Assembly (NCBI RefSeq): GCF_022984075.1
Contig: NZ_JALAAD010000001.1
Coordinates: 2,150,455-2,214,454 of the forward strand
Length of the DNA: 64,000 nucleotides
Direction: 5' to 3'
DNA from: Synechococcus sp. C9
Lineage (GTDB): Bacteria; Cyanobacteriota; Cyanobacteriia; Gloeomargaritales; Gloeomargaritaceae
Every line of letters starts with the position of its first letter. Within the stretch, counting starts at the first letter, position 1. Below, one piece after another: positions 46,099 to 55,200 of this stretch. Both the position numbers and the translations under genes were made by a program. Under the pieces are notes generated by a model. The model was not told where the DNA came from. It did no database searches and saw only the letters and a program-made list of their open reading frames with translations.

Positions 46099-47349
46099 AT
46101 GGGCAGTACGCAGATAAAAATCACTGGCTCAGAGTCCGGGAAAAAGTTGACCTTGGTGGGACTTGAACGGATGGATGGTATCGGACGAATATTCGCTACC
46201 TTTTGGTTCTTTATCATTGGCTTTATTTTGGCGTATGTGATATTTTTTACTGATTTGGAATATTATTTGAAATATCAGTATTCTGTTTTCATCGGTCAGA
46301 GTGATTTGGCGGAAAAACTGGTTACCCCAATCATGGTGATTTTGATCAGTTTGGCTTTCACGCTGATGTTAATCAGTTATCTTATCTGGCAATGGTTGGG
46401 AAATTATATTAGTGAACAATTAGGAATCACAGGCTTCGCTAGATTGGCACTTGAAGTATGGCTGTTGGACAAGATTCCAACATTCGGTGGTGTATTGCTC
46501 CTACTCCTTTCCTGGCCGCTAAGTAAGTTTATTCTTGCCCCTGTGGGAGCTAGTTTTTTGAAACCACCAACGGGCTTTCCTTTATATGTAATAGGGTATT
46601 TTTTGATGTTTTTTCTCCCCGCCGGTCTTTTACTTTTTATCTGCTTTAGCTTGATTGTTTGTGCCTACACGGCAACCTATACCTACGAGTTTGTCAAAGG
46701 GGCAGGGGAATTAACTTTTCATTTTCAAGCCTGGTTTCCCGGTCTGGTCAAAATCGAGAAAGACCCCCACCGAGATTACTTCAATTTCGTACCGATTTGG
46801 AACTACCGCTCGGAGGTTTATGAATGGTCACTGAGTGCGATTCGTTCGGTGCATGCCTATGGGAATCAACCCACATTGGCATTAGCAATAGGTGGTGAGA
46901 CGGTGTATCTGCCGCTGGTCAAACATCCCCATCGCCGGGCCTGTGCGGAAACCTTGGCGCAACTGGGGGAATGGCTGGGGGTACCCCAAGGGCAGGATAT
47001 AGATGGACGCACGGCTAAGGAAAGGGTGCAGGTGCCTGGGGATGCGGTGCAGGGGATTCGTCGCCGGATGCTACCCCAACAGAGTGAGGCAAAGGAGGAC
47101 AATGTTCTGGCACTGCTGGTGGCTTCCGCCCTGACCATGGGCAATCGCTACTACGAGAAACGGCTCATCAACCAGACGGATGATCCCGCATTGCTCTTCA
47201 AAGCCGGGATTGCCAATCTCGCCGCAGAGAAACGGGACAAAGCCATCCAGCAGTTTGAACAAGCCAAAACCTTGAGTGAAAAGAAATTTCATTTGACCCT
47301 ACAGAATCTGACGCAACGCTGTCTCAAATCCGCCAAACAGCGGCGTTAA
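46099..47349 (+). CDS. Multi-pass membrane protein of unknown function
   Basis: 416 residues. Four or more transmembrane helices lie between about residues 28 and 215 (ATFWFFIIGFILAYVIFF, IMVILISLAFTLMLISYLIW, VLLLLLSWPLSKFIL, FLMFFLPAGLLLFICFSLIVCA). The C-terminal 200 residues are soluble and end with a repeat-like helix (LFKAGIANLAAEKRDKAIQQFEQAKTLSE), resembling one TPR. Function not recognised. The ATG at 46099 lies one codon after an in-frame GTG. Base composition of the first half is richer in AT than its neighbours. Confidence 0.62.
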   Translation: MGSTQIKITGSESGKKLTLVGLERMDGIGRIFATFWFFIIGFILAYVIFFTDLEYYLKYQYSVFIGQSDLAEKLVTPIMVILISLAFTLMLISYLIWQWLGNYISEQLGITGFARLALEVWLLDKIPTFGGVLLLLLSWPLSKFILAPVGASFLKPPTGFPLYVIGYFLMFFLPAGLLLFICFSLIVCAYTATYTYEFVKGAGELTFHFQAWFPGLVKIEKDPHRDYFNFVPIWNYRSEVYEWSLSAIRSVHAYGNQPTLALAIGGETVYLPLVKHPHRRACAETLAQLGEWLGVPQGQDIDGRTAKERVQVPGDAVQGIRRRMLPQQSEAKEDNVLALLVASALTMGNRYYEKRLINQTDDPALLFKAGIANLAAEKRDKAIQQFEQAKTLSEKKFHLTLQNLTQRCLKSAKQRR

Positions 47350-47355
47350 GCATAA

Positions 47356-47478
47356 GGGCACCTCTATCAATTCAAAGTTAGCGGTCGCAGGGGGCACCCC
47401 CGCCCTTGGTTCTGGGGAATATGGGTATTCTCACAATGGGATTGATGATTTGTTCAAATAATAAATAGCGGTTCCCAT
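47356..47478. repeat. Dispersed repeat family B
   Basis: Left end GGGCACCTCTATCAATTCAA, core GGTCGCAGGGGGCACCCCCG, then TTGGTTCTGGGGAATATGGG. The right end ATAGCGGTTCCCAT is a diverged B end. Confidence 0.8.
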
Positions 47479-47494
47479 AAGAAGAATTGAAGAA

Positions 47495-49231
47495 TTATTT
47501 ACGACTGGGGGGTAGCCCATCCAGGGTGATCAACCGTTCAATCACCGCCTTGACCACCGGGGCGGTCACCGTCGAACCAAAGGCATTCCCCGCCTGGGGT
47601 TCATCCGCCACCGCCAAAACCACGTACTCCGGGCGCGGGACAGGGAACAGAGCCACAAAGCTGGTAATTTTGCCGCTCCGGTAGCCCCCCACCCCCGCTT
47701 TCTGCGCCGTGCCGGTTTTGCCCCCCAACCGATAACCGGGAATCCGAGCCGGTTTGCCTGTACCCCGCTCCACCACCCGCTCCAACATGGGGATCACCGC
47801 ATCGCAGGTCGCCTGGGAAAACACCCGCACCCGGGGGGGCTGGTGCAAAGGGGTCAATTCCTTGGTCTGGGGGTGCCACAAGCCCGCCACCGCATGGGGA
47901 CTGACCAGCCAACCGCCATTGCCAATCGCCGCATACAGTTGCGCCAGTTTCAACGGGGTGAGCGCCAAACCCTGACCAAAGGCTGCCGTCGCCGCCTCCA
48001 CCGGGTAATTGACAAATTCCGTCTCGGATTTGAGGCTAGTGGGGCTGGTAAACGGTAAATCCGTACTCAATTCATCCCCCAACCCCAACCGGCGCAGGGC
48101 TTGGTAATAATCCCGCCGGGGCAGTTGCGCCATGATGTGTACCATGCCCACGTTGCTGGACTGCTCCAAAATTTCGCTGACACTCAAACTGCCCCCCGCC
48201 CCCGCCTGGTCAAAATTAAAATTCTGAATCGGCCAGCCGCCCACAAAAATCCGCCCTTCATCGTAAAAAACCTGATCCGGGCGCACCCGCTGGCTTTCCA
48301 GGGCAATCGCCACATTCACCGGCTTAAAGGTAGAACCGGGTTCGTATAAATCCGTGACCGCCCAGTTTTTGAACCGCTCCAAGGGAAAACGATAAAATTC
48401 GTTGGGGTCATAGCCCGGTTCCAGCACCAACGCCCGGATCGCCCCATCCTTGACCCGCAGGACGATCACCGCCCCCCGCTGGGCTTGAAATTTCTGCAAA
48501 CTCTGGCGCAGGGCTGACTGGGCCCCCCGCTGGAGGCGCACATCCAGGGTCAAACGCAACTGCCGGGGGTCATCCAACAGCCAACTGGTGGGCACGGTGG
48601 CACTTTGGTAATGACCTCGCCCGTCCCGTTGCAACAGTGCCGGAATCTGGGGTTGCCGGAGCAGAGCTTCCTGGCTCAATTCCACCCCCGCCTGCCCCCG
48701 ATGCTCCCGGTTCACATAGCCCACCAATTCCGCCCCCACCCCCTGCTGGGGATAGACCCGCGCAAACCCCCCCACCAATTCCAGCCCATCCAGGTGTAAC
48801 CGTTCGATCTCCTGCGCCACCCCCGGCAAGAGTCCCCGTGCCAAAATAATGCCGCTCGGTGCCCGTTGCAATTCCTGGGTGAGTGCCGCCACCGGTCGCC
48901 CCAAAATCGGTGCCAACGCCTGGGCAATCTGCGGCATGGGTTGCTTGAACAAACGGGGATGGGCGTACAACTCATACACCGGCTGATCCAACGCCAACAC
49001 CGTTCCCTGGCTGTCCACCACCGTCCGCCGGGGACTCGCCTGGCGAATGAGCGCCTTCTGTTGCGCTGCCGCCCGCTCCCGGAACCACTCCGCCTGCACC
49101 CCCTGCAAATACACCAAACGCACTGCCAACCCCAGGGCACCCACACTCAACCCCGCCCACACCAGGCGCAACCGCCACCGCTGGCGTGCCAAATGCACCC
49201 GCACCTGACTGGGACGCAGGGTCGTCGCCAC
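47495..49231 (-). CDS. ftsI: Peptidoglycan D,D-transpeptidase FtsI (penicillin-binding protein 3 type)
   Basis: About 578 residues. One N-terminal transmembrane helix (WAGLSVGALGLAVRLVYL), a dimerisation region, then the transpeptidase: EPGSTFKPVNVAIAL (active-site Ser, S-x-x-K), LEQSSNVGMV (S-x-N) and GGKTGTAQKAG (K-T-G). It crosslinks septal peptidoglycan with FtsW. The long reading upstream to 49465 overlaps the ftsL-like gene. GTG at 49231 (ATTLRPSQ follows) lies two bases after that gene's stop, with GGGAGG before it, giving the normal length. Confidence 0.9.
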   Translation of the reverse strand: MATTLRPSQVRVHLARQRWRLRLVWAGLSVGALGLAVRLVYLQGVQAEWFRERAAAQQKALIRQASPRRTVVDSQGTVLALDQPVYELYAHPRLFKQPMPQIAQALAPILGRPVAALTQELQRAPSGIILARGLLPGVAQEIERLHLDGLELVGGFARVYPQQGVGAELVGYVNREHRGQAGVELSQEALLRQPQIPALLQRDGRGHYQSATVPTSWLLDDPRQLRLTLDVRLQRGAQSALRQSLQKFQAQRGAVIVLRVKDGAIRALVLEPGYDPNEFYRFPLERFKNWAVTDLYEPGSTFKPVNVAIALESQRVRPDQVFYDEGRIFVGGWPIQNFNFDQAGAGGSLSVSEILEQSSNVGMVHIMAQLPRRDYYQALRRLGLGDELSTDLPFTSPTSLKSETEFVNYPVEAATAAFGQGLALTPLKLAQLYAAIGNGGWLVSPHAVAGLWHPQTKELTPLHQPPRVRVFSQATCDAVIPMLERVVERGTGKPARIPGYRLGGKTGTAQKAGVGGYRSGKITSFVALFPVPRPEYVVLAVADEPQAGNAFGSTVTAPVVKAVIERLITLDGLPPSRK

Positions 49232-49233
49232 CC

Positions 49234-49656
49234 CTAATACCCTCCCAAGGGCCAGGAACGCACCTGGGGCGATGGCACCGGCCGGGATGCCCGTGGGGGG
49301 GCTGGGGCAACAAACAACGTCTGGGCTGGAGTTTGTACCACCCCCCGTCCCCCGGATTCCACCAGATGGTGTTCCAAGGTAGCGGTCATAGTCGTCAGTT
49401 CCAAGCGTTGTTGTTGCAATTGCCGGTAATAACTGTATTGTTTTTGCCAGTGCATTTCCCCCCACACGGTTCCGGCATAAAACAGCAGGGTGGTACCGCT
49501 AAGCAGGAGCGTCATTCCCTGGGTCAGCCGATAGACGCGCCGCAGGGCTAGGGGCGGCTGGGTACGCTGGGGAAAGGTGACAATGGTATCGGAGTGAGGG
49601 CGAAGGTGGGGCTGGTCTAAAACCTCAGGCGGCAAAGGACGCGCAGGTAAGGCCAT
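49234..49656 (-). CDS. FtsL-like septum protein
   Basis: 140 residues with a positively charged N-terminus, a transmembrane helix (MTLLLSGTTLLFYAGTVWG) and a short extracytoplasmic coiled coil (YYRQLQQQRLELTTMTATLEHHLVE). The Pro-rich tail is variable. Its place directly before ftsI, two bases away, is the ftsL position in cyanobacterial division clusters. The name is based on topology and position, since FtsL sequences are poorly conserved. Confidence 0.68.
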   Translation of the reverse strand: MALPARPLPPEVLDQPHLRPHSDTIVTFPQRTQPPLALRRVYRLTQGMTLLLSGTTLLFYAGTVWGEMHWQKQYSYYRQLQQQRLELTTMTATLEHHLVESGGRGVVQTPAQTLFVAPAPPRASRPVPSPQVRSWPLGGY

Positions 49657-49787
49657 GATTCACTCCCGAAATCACCTATTTTTCTATCCATAGGATGGGA
49701 CTCTCCACCCTAAGCACGGTTCCAGTGTAAGCGATTTCATCAAAAAATGGGAATGCTTGGGATAATTATTTCGTATTTGTTTCGTAC

Positions 49788-49909
49788 TATAGCAATCCTA
49801 CTTGATTAGTGTTAGCTTGCGTGCCGTAGGCATACAGAGATTTTCCAGAACCAAGGACGGGGGCACTGCCCCTGCGACCCCTATTCTATTCTCATTTAGG
49901 ATGGCTATA
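49788..49909. repeat. Dispersed repeat family A (complete, inverted orientation)
   Basis: Starts TATAGCAATCCTACTTGATT and ends TAGGATGGCTATA. Inside: TTAGCTTGCGTGCCGTAGGC, CCAGAACCAAGGACGGGGGC. The rest of the 365-base gap (49657-50021) holds nothing further recognised. Confidence 0.87.
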
Positions 49910-50021
49910 TCCCCAATTCCCCCCGCTTCACAGATATGGGGATTGCACCCCTGTGACCGCTCAGCATCAGGAATCATCCCATGAATTTGCGACCGGTGAC
50001 AAATAATTTGAGATTGTATAA

Positions 50022-51770
50022 CTACCGAACGTCCCCCCAGCTATCGGGAAATTGCTGGCTATAAAATTGGGCATACCTGCCCCCTTGGCTGAGTAACGCC
50101 TCATGGGTGCCCATTTCCGTGATTTGCCCCTGCTCCAGCACCACAATCCGATCCGCCCGGCGCACCGTGGACAGCCGGTGGGCAATAATCAACACCGTCC
50201 GGTTCTGCATCAAACGTTCCAGGGCTTCCTGCACCAACACCTCCGATTCCGAATCCAAGGCGGACGTCGCCTCATCCAAAATCAGAATTTTAGGGTCCAA
50301 CAAAACCGCCCGGGCAATCGCAATCCGCTGGCGCTGACCCCCGGACAAATTCACCCCCCGCTCCCCCACCAAGGTGTGATACCCCTGGGGCAAATCCGCA
50401 ATAAACCCGTGGGCATTGGCCACCCGTGCCGCTTGCTCCACCCTCCCCAAATCCCACTCCGTCTGCCCAAAAGCAATATTCTGGGCAATCGTGCCGGAAA
50501 AGAGCAAGGTTTCCTGGGGCACCATACCAATTTGACGGCGCAAACTCTTCAGCGTCACCGTGCGAATGTCCACCCCATCAATCCGGATCGCTCCCCCCTG
50601 CGGGTCATAAAACCGAGGCAACAACTGCACCAGAGTACTTTTCCCCGCCCCCGAAGGCCCCACCAGCGCCACGGTTTCCCCCGGCAGAATCAGCAAATCA
50701 ATCCCCCGCAGTACCGGCTGGCCCGCCTGATAATGAAACACCACCTGCTGGTATTCCACCTTCCCCGTGATGGCTGGCAATGGTTGCGCCGTGGGGGATT
50801 CCTGCACCTGGGGCACCAGCGCCAAAAGCTCCAAAATCCGCTCCACCGAAGCCTGCCCCTGCTTATACTCGTTGTAATTGCTGGTGGTAATGGTAATCGG
50901 GTCGAACAGCAGTGCTACCGCCGCCGCAAATGCCACAAATTCCCCCGCCGTCAGCCAGCCCCGACTGATCTGTACACTGCCCAGCCAAAATAAGAACAAC
51001 ACACTCATGGCTTCCAAAAAACCCACCACCGGGAATTGCACCGCCTTCAACCGTTCTGCCCCCAACCGGGCCCGCCGATTTTGTTCCGCCGCCTGGGTAA
51101 ACCGTTGCAATTCGTAATCCTCAGCGGCAAACGCCCGCACCAACCGCATTCCCGCCAGCACCTCCGTCAACAAAGCCGCAATATCCGCCACCTTCGCCTG
51201 ACTTCGTTTGGACAACAGCAGTAACCTCTGCCCAAACCAGCCAATCAACAGGGTCATCAACGGCGCCACCACAATCGTCGCCACGGTCAGCGTCCAATTC
51301 AAAAACACCATGTAACTCAGCACCGCAATCAACTGGAGTACACAGGGCAAAAACTGGTGAAAGAGCTTATGCACCATTTCCCCCACCCGGTCCACATCCT
51401 CCGTCAGCCGGTAACTCAAATCCCCCGTGCGGGACTGCTCAAAAAAACCAATGTCCAGCTTTTGTAAATGCTGATACACCTGACAACGTAAATCCAAAGT
51501 TAAACGCAGTGCCACATCCGCCATCAGGGTATCCTGGCCGTATTGGAATAGACCCCGCACCACAAAAAACAGCATCACCAGCCCACTGGTACGGGTAATC
51601 GCCTGCACATCCCCGCTCCCCACCATCGGTGCCAACACCCCCGCCAAATGGGCCAGGGCTGGCATCGACAACACAAACCCCAGGGTACACACCAACGCCT
51701 GGAAAATGCGCCAGCGATAGGGATACAGGTACGGCAGAATAGAACGCAGAGAGGTTGCTATCATCGGCAT
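50022..51770 (-). CDS. ABC exporter (half transporter, MsbA/HepA type)
   Basis: About 582 residues: six membrane segments in residues 1-310 and an ATPase at the C-terminus with Walker A GPSGAGKST, signature LSGGQRQRIAIARAV, Walker B ILILDEATSALD and H-loop IAHRLSTV. Two copies form a lipid or polysaccharide exporter. In cyanobacteria similar proteins (HepA type) export glycolipid or saccharides, but no neighbour fixes the substrate. ATG at 51770 or 51764; the TTG codons before them are unlikely starts. Confidence 0.88.
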   Translation of the reverse strand: MPMIATSLRSILPYLYPYRWRIFQALVCTLGFVLSMPALAHLAGVLAPMVGSGDVQAITRTSGLVMLFFVVRGLFQYGQDTLMADVALRLTLDLRCQVYQHLQKLDIGFFEQSRTGDLSYRLTEDVDRVGEMVHKLFHQFLPCVLQLIAVLSYMVFLNWTLTVATIVVAPLMTLLIGWFGQRLLLLSKRSQAKVADIAALLTEVLAGMRLVRAFAAEDYELQRFTQAAEQNRRARLGAERLKAVQFPVVGFLEAMSVLFLFWLGSVQISRGWLTAGEFVAFAAAVALLFDPITITTSNYNEYKQGQASVERILELLALVPQVQESPTAQPLPAITGKVEYQQVVFHYQAGQPVLRGIDLLILPGETVALVGPSGAGKSTLVQLLPRFYDPQGGAIRIDGVDIRTVTLKSLRRQIGMVPQETLLFSGTIAQNIAFGQTEWDLGRVEQAARVANAHGFIADLPQGYHTLVGERGVNLSGGQRQRIAIARAVLLDPKILILDEATSALDSESEVLVQEALERLMQNRTVLIIAHRLSTVRRADRIVVLEQGQITEMGTHEALLSQGGRYAQFYSQQFPDSWGDVR

Positions 51771-52220
51771 CAACAAGGATTGGACTTACCCTAGCATGGA
51801 CGCATCCGCCCAACCCAAAAAAAAGAGTGCCGAGCCGCATGGCAGGGACACCCCTGGTCATTCATCCTTCAGGAAAACTCAATACACTTGATACGCCAAC
51901 CTAGCTAATTGCGCTCCCCAGATCCCGAATCGAGGTAATTCCCGTGTCTGATTGGCTGAGCTATGAACACTCTAAACCTTCTAGTAAGGTACAAGGTCAA
52001 GCCCTATTCATCATAAAAACTTCTAATCTTTGGGTATCCAATCATATCAGTATAAACACTGAAAAATGGGGTTACTAAGTCCATACCCCTGGAATTACAC
52101 GGTAAAAACCAGCAAATTTATTGACATCTCTCAAGTGGGCATCTCTATGTTATTTGAATTAGCAAACATTTCACTCCTAAAATGAAATGCGGAAATTTTG
52201 GAAACTAAGTCCGGGGAGGA
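51771..52220. other. 450-base gap before the IS element, nothing clear
   Basis: No gene recognised. A TTGACA at about 52120 with TATGTTAT 18 bases later resembles a promoter pair pointing toward the IS. A B-repeat scrap (GGGCATCTCTATGTTATTT) lies around 52137-52156 and overlaps that possible -10. The sequence runs into the IS target site CGGGGAGGA at 52212-52220. Confidence 0.4.
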
Positions 52221-53307
52221 CAGTAGTGTTGAATGTCCGTAATAAAACTTAACATAAGGGGTCAGGGTTATCCTACGAGCGGCTCTACCCCTACGAGTTC
52301 CATGAAGCTACAGTGTCGGCCTATTTCTATTTGTAAATATCGCAACTTGTCAATCAATTCATAGGTCTTATTGTGACCTATCTCCAGCAATCTTAAAATT
52401 AGATAACCAATCAATACGGCATAAATCTGTAGCCGCACACCATTCTCATTCTTGGTAATGATTCTATCCAATTTCAAGTGCATCTTTAGTGCCTTCCAAA
52501 GCAACTCAATTCGCCAGCGCAAACGATAGGCTGAACAAATCTCTTCATCCGTCATCGAAGTCACGTTAGTCGCTAGCCTATATTCTGTGTTTTCCTCTTC
52601 ATTAAAAAATTGAATTACCCGAATATCCGGATTGTCAGGTTGCAACTTCATATTATTTCTAATCCGCACAATAAACAATGTATTTCGTTTACACATTTCG
52701 TCCATTAATTTCCAGGAAGCAAAACCCCTATCCATGATACCAACGGCATTCTCAGGTATCGTCCCAATCACAAGATGCCCAATTTTATGGTCATTAGTCT
52801 TTCCAAATATAATTGATTCGTCACCGATATTGCCCTCATTTATATCCAGGCCAAGCGTCAATTTTACCTGCTTGTAGTGCCAGAATAATTTGCTGGTCAG
52901 GGTGATAATGGTAGAATCTAATGGGAATAAGTGCTTAAATTCACCTTGATGATGTTTAAGCCGTTTTTGCAGTTCTCTTAGGATCACTTGAAACGGCTCG
53001 GTGCTACGATGTTTACACGCCTTAGAAAACGTTGATATGTCAACTTTAAAATTGAGATGATTCAAGAGGAAGAATAAGCCCCGCATGGTGGCGACTCTTG
53101 CATCTAAAATGAAGTGCATCCATATGAGTACAAACAAGCGAGTATCCAAGACTGGATAGTCGTTTTTGGGAAGAAGGTTCAGCAAGGGCTTGATAAGTCC
53201 CTGAATTTGTCGTCTCATAAAAATACTGTTACTCGTGGTTTCTACCAATCTAAAATACCATTTTTAGTCTCCCTTTTCCACCCTTTCGTTAACATTCAAC
53301 ACTACTG
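52221..53307 (-). mobile_element. IS4-family insertion sequence, complete, with 9-bp target duplication
   Basis: The element is 1,087 bases. Its ends are a perfect 16-base inverted repeat: CAGTAGTGTTGAATGT at 52221-52236 and the inverse at 53292-53307. It is flanked on both sides by the same 9 bases CGGGGAGGA (52212-52220 and 53308-53316), a target duplication. One transposase gene occupies most of the length. Identical flanks indicate a recent insertion, so the element may still be active. Confidence 0.93.
52268..53218 (-). CDS. IS4-type DDE transposase
   Basis: About 316 residues. The DDE residues fit PLDSTIITL (first Asp), GIMDRGFASW (second Asp) and the RLRWRIELLWKALK block (Glu in the Y-x2-R-x3-E-x6-K signature, CSAYRLRWRIELLWK). 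It cuts and joins the IS ends. ATG at 53218 (MRRQIQGLIKPLL) is used; a TTG at 53248 would add 10 residues. The reading frame has no damage, in agreement with the intact ends. Confidence 0.9.
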   Translation of the reverse strand: MRRQIQGLIKPLLNLLPKNDYPVLDTRLFVLIWMHFILDARVATMRGLFFLLNHLNFKVDISTFSKACKHRSTEPFQVILRELQKRLKHHQGEFKHLFPLDSTIITLTSKLFWHYKQVKLTLGLDINEGNIGDESIIFGKTNDHKIGHLVIGTIPENAVGIMDRGFASWKLMDEMCKRNTLFIVRIRNNMKLQPDNPDIRVIQFFNEEENTEYRLATNVTSMTDEEICSAYRLRWRIELLWKALKMHLKLDRIITKNENGVRLQIYAVLIGYLILRLLEIGHNKTYELIDKLRYLQIEIGRHCSFMELVGVEPLVG

Positions 53308-53386
53308 CGGGGAGGATGTTCCTACCACCCCTCATCCCCGACGGCTACTCGTACCCGCTGATAGCGAAAAACAAGACCCCTCATTA

Positions 53387-53524
53387 GGTCACCTCTATTT
53401 TATTTATTTATATTTATTGCCAGCACTGGAAGATGATTTCGCTAAAATGCCCATATTAATGGCTACGCCACGCAGGCTATCGAGAAAGAAGACGGGGACT
53501 ACGCCCCATTTTTAGAAGTGCCCA
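53387..53524. repeat. Dispersed repeat family B (complete copy)
   Basis: GGTCACCTCTATTTTATTTA at the left, GAAGTGCCC at the right. The interior carries GCCAGCACTGGAAGATGATT and a TACGCCACGCAGGCTATCG segment also seen at 8638-8790. The rest of the 428-base gap from the IS end to tRNA-Tyr shows nothing else clear. Confidence 0.75.
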
Positions 53525-53735
53525 TTGGATTTTTAGATTTATGGGTATTTCTACGAATTGACTTCAGGAGAGATGAATGAAGGTACCGCCAATCTAGGGG
53601 TAGAGTGTCGCCAAGGCAGGCTATGCCCCTATCACCGATGCGTGGTAGCACCAATATTAAGATAAATTTCTACAATTTCTACGAATCCCTATAAGCAGGG
53701 ATACCCTGTAGTATAATTATGATTCGGTGAGTTTT

Positions 53736-53820
53736 GGGTCGGTGCCCGAGTGGTTAATGGGGGCGGACTGTAAATCCGCTGGCTCTGCCTACGCTGGTTC
53801 AAATCCAGCCCGGCCCACCA
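53736..53820 (+). tRNA. tRNA-Tyr (anticodon GTA)
   Basis: Class II tRNA of 85 bases. Acceptor GGGTCGG pairs with CCGGCCC; anticodon arm GCGGACTGTAAATCCGC has GTA; long variable arm GGCTCTGCCTACG; T arm GCTGGTTCAAATCCAGC. The 3' CCA is encoded (53818-53820), unlike the other two tRNAs in this window. It is 5 bases before tRNA-Thr. Confidence 0.94.
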
Positions 53821-53825
53821 TCGTT

Positions 53826-53897
53826 GCCCGTGTAGCTCAGTGGTAGAGCACACCCTTGGTAAGGGTGAGGCCACGAGTTCAATCCTCGTCACGGGCT
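53826..53897 (+). tRNA. tRNA-Thr (anticodon GGT), integration target
   Basis: 72 bases. Acceptor GCCCGTG pairs with CACGGGC; anticodon loop TTGGTAA has GGT (reads ACC, and ACT by wobble); T arm CACGAGTTCAATCCTCGT. The 3' CCA is not encoded. From position 53850 onward its 3' half is part of a 53-base direct repeat whose second copy lies at 63351-63403, so this gene is the attachment site of the inserted element. The tRNA itself is intact. Confidence 0.95.
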
Positions 53898-53902
53898 TAC
53901 CG
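53850..53902. repeat. Attachment site copy at the left end (attL)
   Basis: 53 bases identical to 63351-63403. Begins ACACCCTTGGTAAGGGTGAG inside tRNA-Thr and extends 5 bases beyond its end (TACCG). Confidence 0.95.
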
Positions 53903-54012
53903 ATTACAACCCAGTTTCCCCCGCCATAACCCGCATTCAGCCGTTATCCCGTTAGTACACATAGTTTCAGTTGGTAGCAGTTTAGGTGCAGTTAGGGTAT
54001 GTTGGAAGTGTA

Positions 54013-54034
54013 AAAACTGGATCAAAACTGGATC
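54013..54034. promoter_or_regulatory. Tandem integrase arm-type binding sites, left end
   Basis: AAAACTGGATC occurs twice in direct tandem here, 7 bases before the integrase start codon. The same 11-mer recurs at the right end (63293-63303, with a one-sided partner before it) and variants lie inside the integrase gene at 54247-54257, 54259-54269 and, inverted, 54278-54288. This layout fits arm-type sites of a tyrosine recombinase. Binding is inferred, not shown. Confidence 0.6.
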
Positions 54035-54040
54035 AAAGAA

Positions 54041-55195
54041 ATGGAGCTTATACAGGCGGGCGGTAAGGGCAAGGTAGCGATATACAACCGGGATGGTTTG
54101 TACTGGTTGCGGTGGAGCTACAAAGGCAAGCGGTACAGTCTAGCGGTGGGGCACTCGCAGGTAAAACCCACACGGGCATTGGCGGGACGGATAGAAATGG
54201 ATATGGCGGCGGGGCATTTTGACAGTAGCTTGGAATCCTACCGCCCAAAACAGGATCAAAAAGTGGATCAAACTTCTGATCCAGTTTTGGGAGTGCAGGA
54301 GTTATGGCAGATGTTTATGGATGCCCGTAGGCTTGCCGGTACAAGTGAGTTTTTTATAAACAACAGGTTTAAGAGCCTAGCCCGGAATCTAGCCCGGTGG
54401 GGCAAGGACATTACTTCAGAAGATACCGCCCGTGCGTTTATTGAATATCTGCGTAGCCGTCAGTCCCCCACGACTGCCAACGATAACCTACGGCACCTTA
54501 AATCTTTTGGCAGATGGGCTGTGGAGCAGGGGCACTGGCAAGCTAACCATTTTGAGAGACTGCAACACGCTAAGGTGCAGATTGCCCCGAAGCGTGATAA
54601 CCCGTTTACTGCTGATGAAGTGCGACTATTCCTACAAACCATTAAAACGGACGCTACATATTATAAGTATCACGACTTCTGCTATTGCCTATTCCACCTT
54701 GGTACCCGCCCATCAGAATTGATAGGACTGCGGTGGAGTGCCATAGATTTTACCCGTAGGCTGATTACCATAGCGGAATCCCTTAGCAGGGGTGATGATG
54801 GCAAGAGTGCTGGTTACGCTAGACAACGCAAGAGTACCAAAACCGGCAATGTACGAGTCCTACCCATGACTGAATCAGTTTATAGCCTGTTAACCGGGCG
54901 GTTTCAGGAATCACAACCTAAATCACCTGATGCGTTGGTGTTTACCAGTCCCACCGGGCGGGCGATTGATGATCACAATTTCAGTCAGCGGTGTTGGCGT
55001 AGCATTTGCCAGCGGGCGGGCATACCGTACAGGCCGCCATATATTGCCCGGCACACGGCACTTAGCCATATTGTGGAATCCACCGGCTCTCTAGCGCAGG
55101 CGGCGGCGGTGGCGGGGCATAGCTCCCTACGGATGGTGAGTCAAACCTACGGGCACCTGGTAAGCCGGGTGCAGATGCCCAGTTATGAAGGTTAG
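54041..55195 (+). CDS. int: Tyrosine-type site-specific integrase
   Basis: 384 residues. The N-terminal 50 residues (KVAIYNRDGLYWLRWSYKGKRYSLAVG) look like an arm-DNA-binding domain, followed by a core-binding SAM-like part. The catalytic domain has the first Arg in LGTRPSELIGLRW, then PYIARHTALSHIVE for the H-x-x-R box (here Y-I-A-R), AGHSSLRMVSQ (H/W) and the nucleophile Tyr in TYGHLVSR. The first His of the box is replaced by Tyr, which is known in some family members. It should catalyse integration into and excision from tRNA-Thr. It starts 143 bases after the tRNA. Confidence 0.93.
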   Translation: MELIQAGGKGKVAIYNRDGLYWLRWSYKGKRYSLAVGHSQVKPTRALAGRIEMDMAAGHFDSSLESYRPKQDQKVDQTSDPVLGVQELWQMFMDARRLAGTSEFFINNRFKSLARNLARWGKDITSEDTARAFIEYLRSRQSPTTANDNLRHLKSFGRWAVEQGHWQANHFERLQHAKVQIAPKRDNPFTADEVRLFLQTIKTDATYYKYHDFCYCLFHLGTRPSELIGLRWSAIDFTRRLITIAESLSRGDDGKSAGYARQRKSTKTGNVRVLPMTESVYSLLTGRFQESQPKSPDALVFTSPTGRAIDDHNFSQRCWRSICQRAGIPYRPPYIARHTALSHIVESTGSLAQAAAVAGHSSLRMVSQTYGHLVSRVQMPSYEG

Positions 55196-55200
55196 GGAAA

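Noticed and set aside
49232-49465. Longer N-terminus for FtsI
   Set aside because: It would overlap the ftsL-like gene by more than 200 bases and the extra residues are Gly/Pro-rich, matching an out-of-frame reading of that gene.
53689-53892. 67-residue reading on the minus strand across tRNA-Tyr and tRNA-Thr
   Set aside because: It is antisense to two confident tRNAs and its protein is a well-known annotation artefact of tRNA loci. The same happens at 63211-63393.
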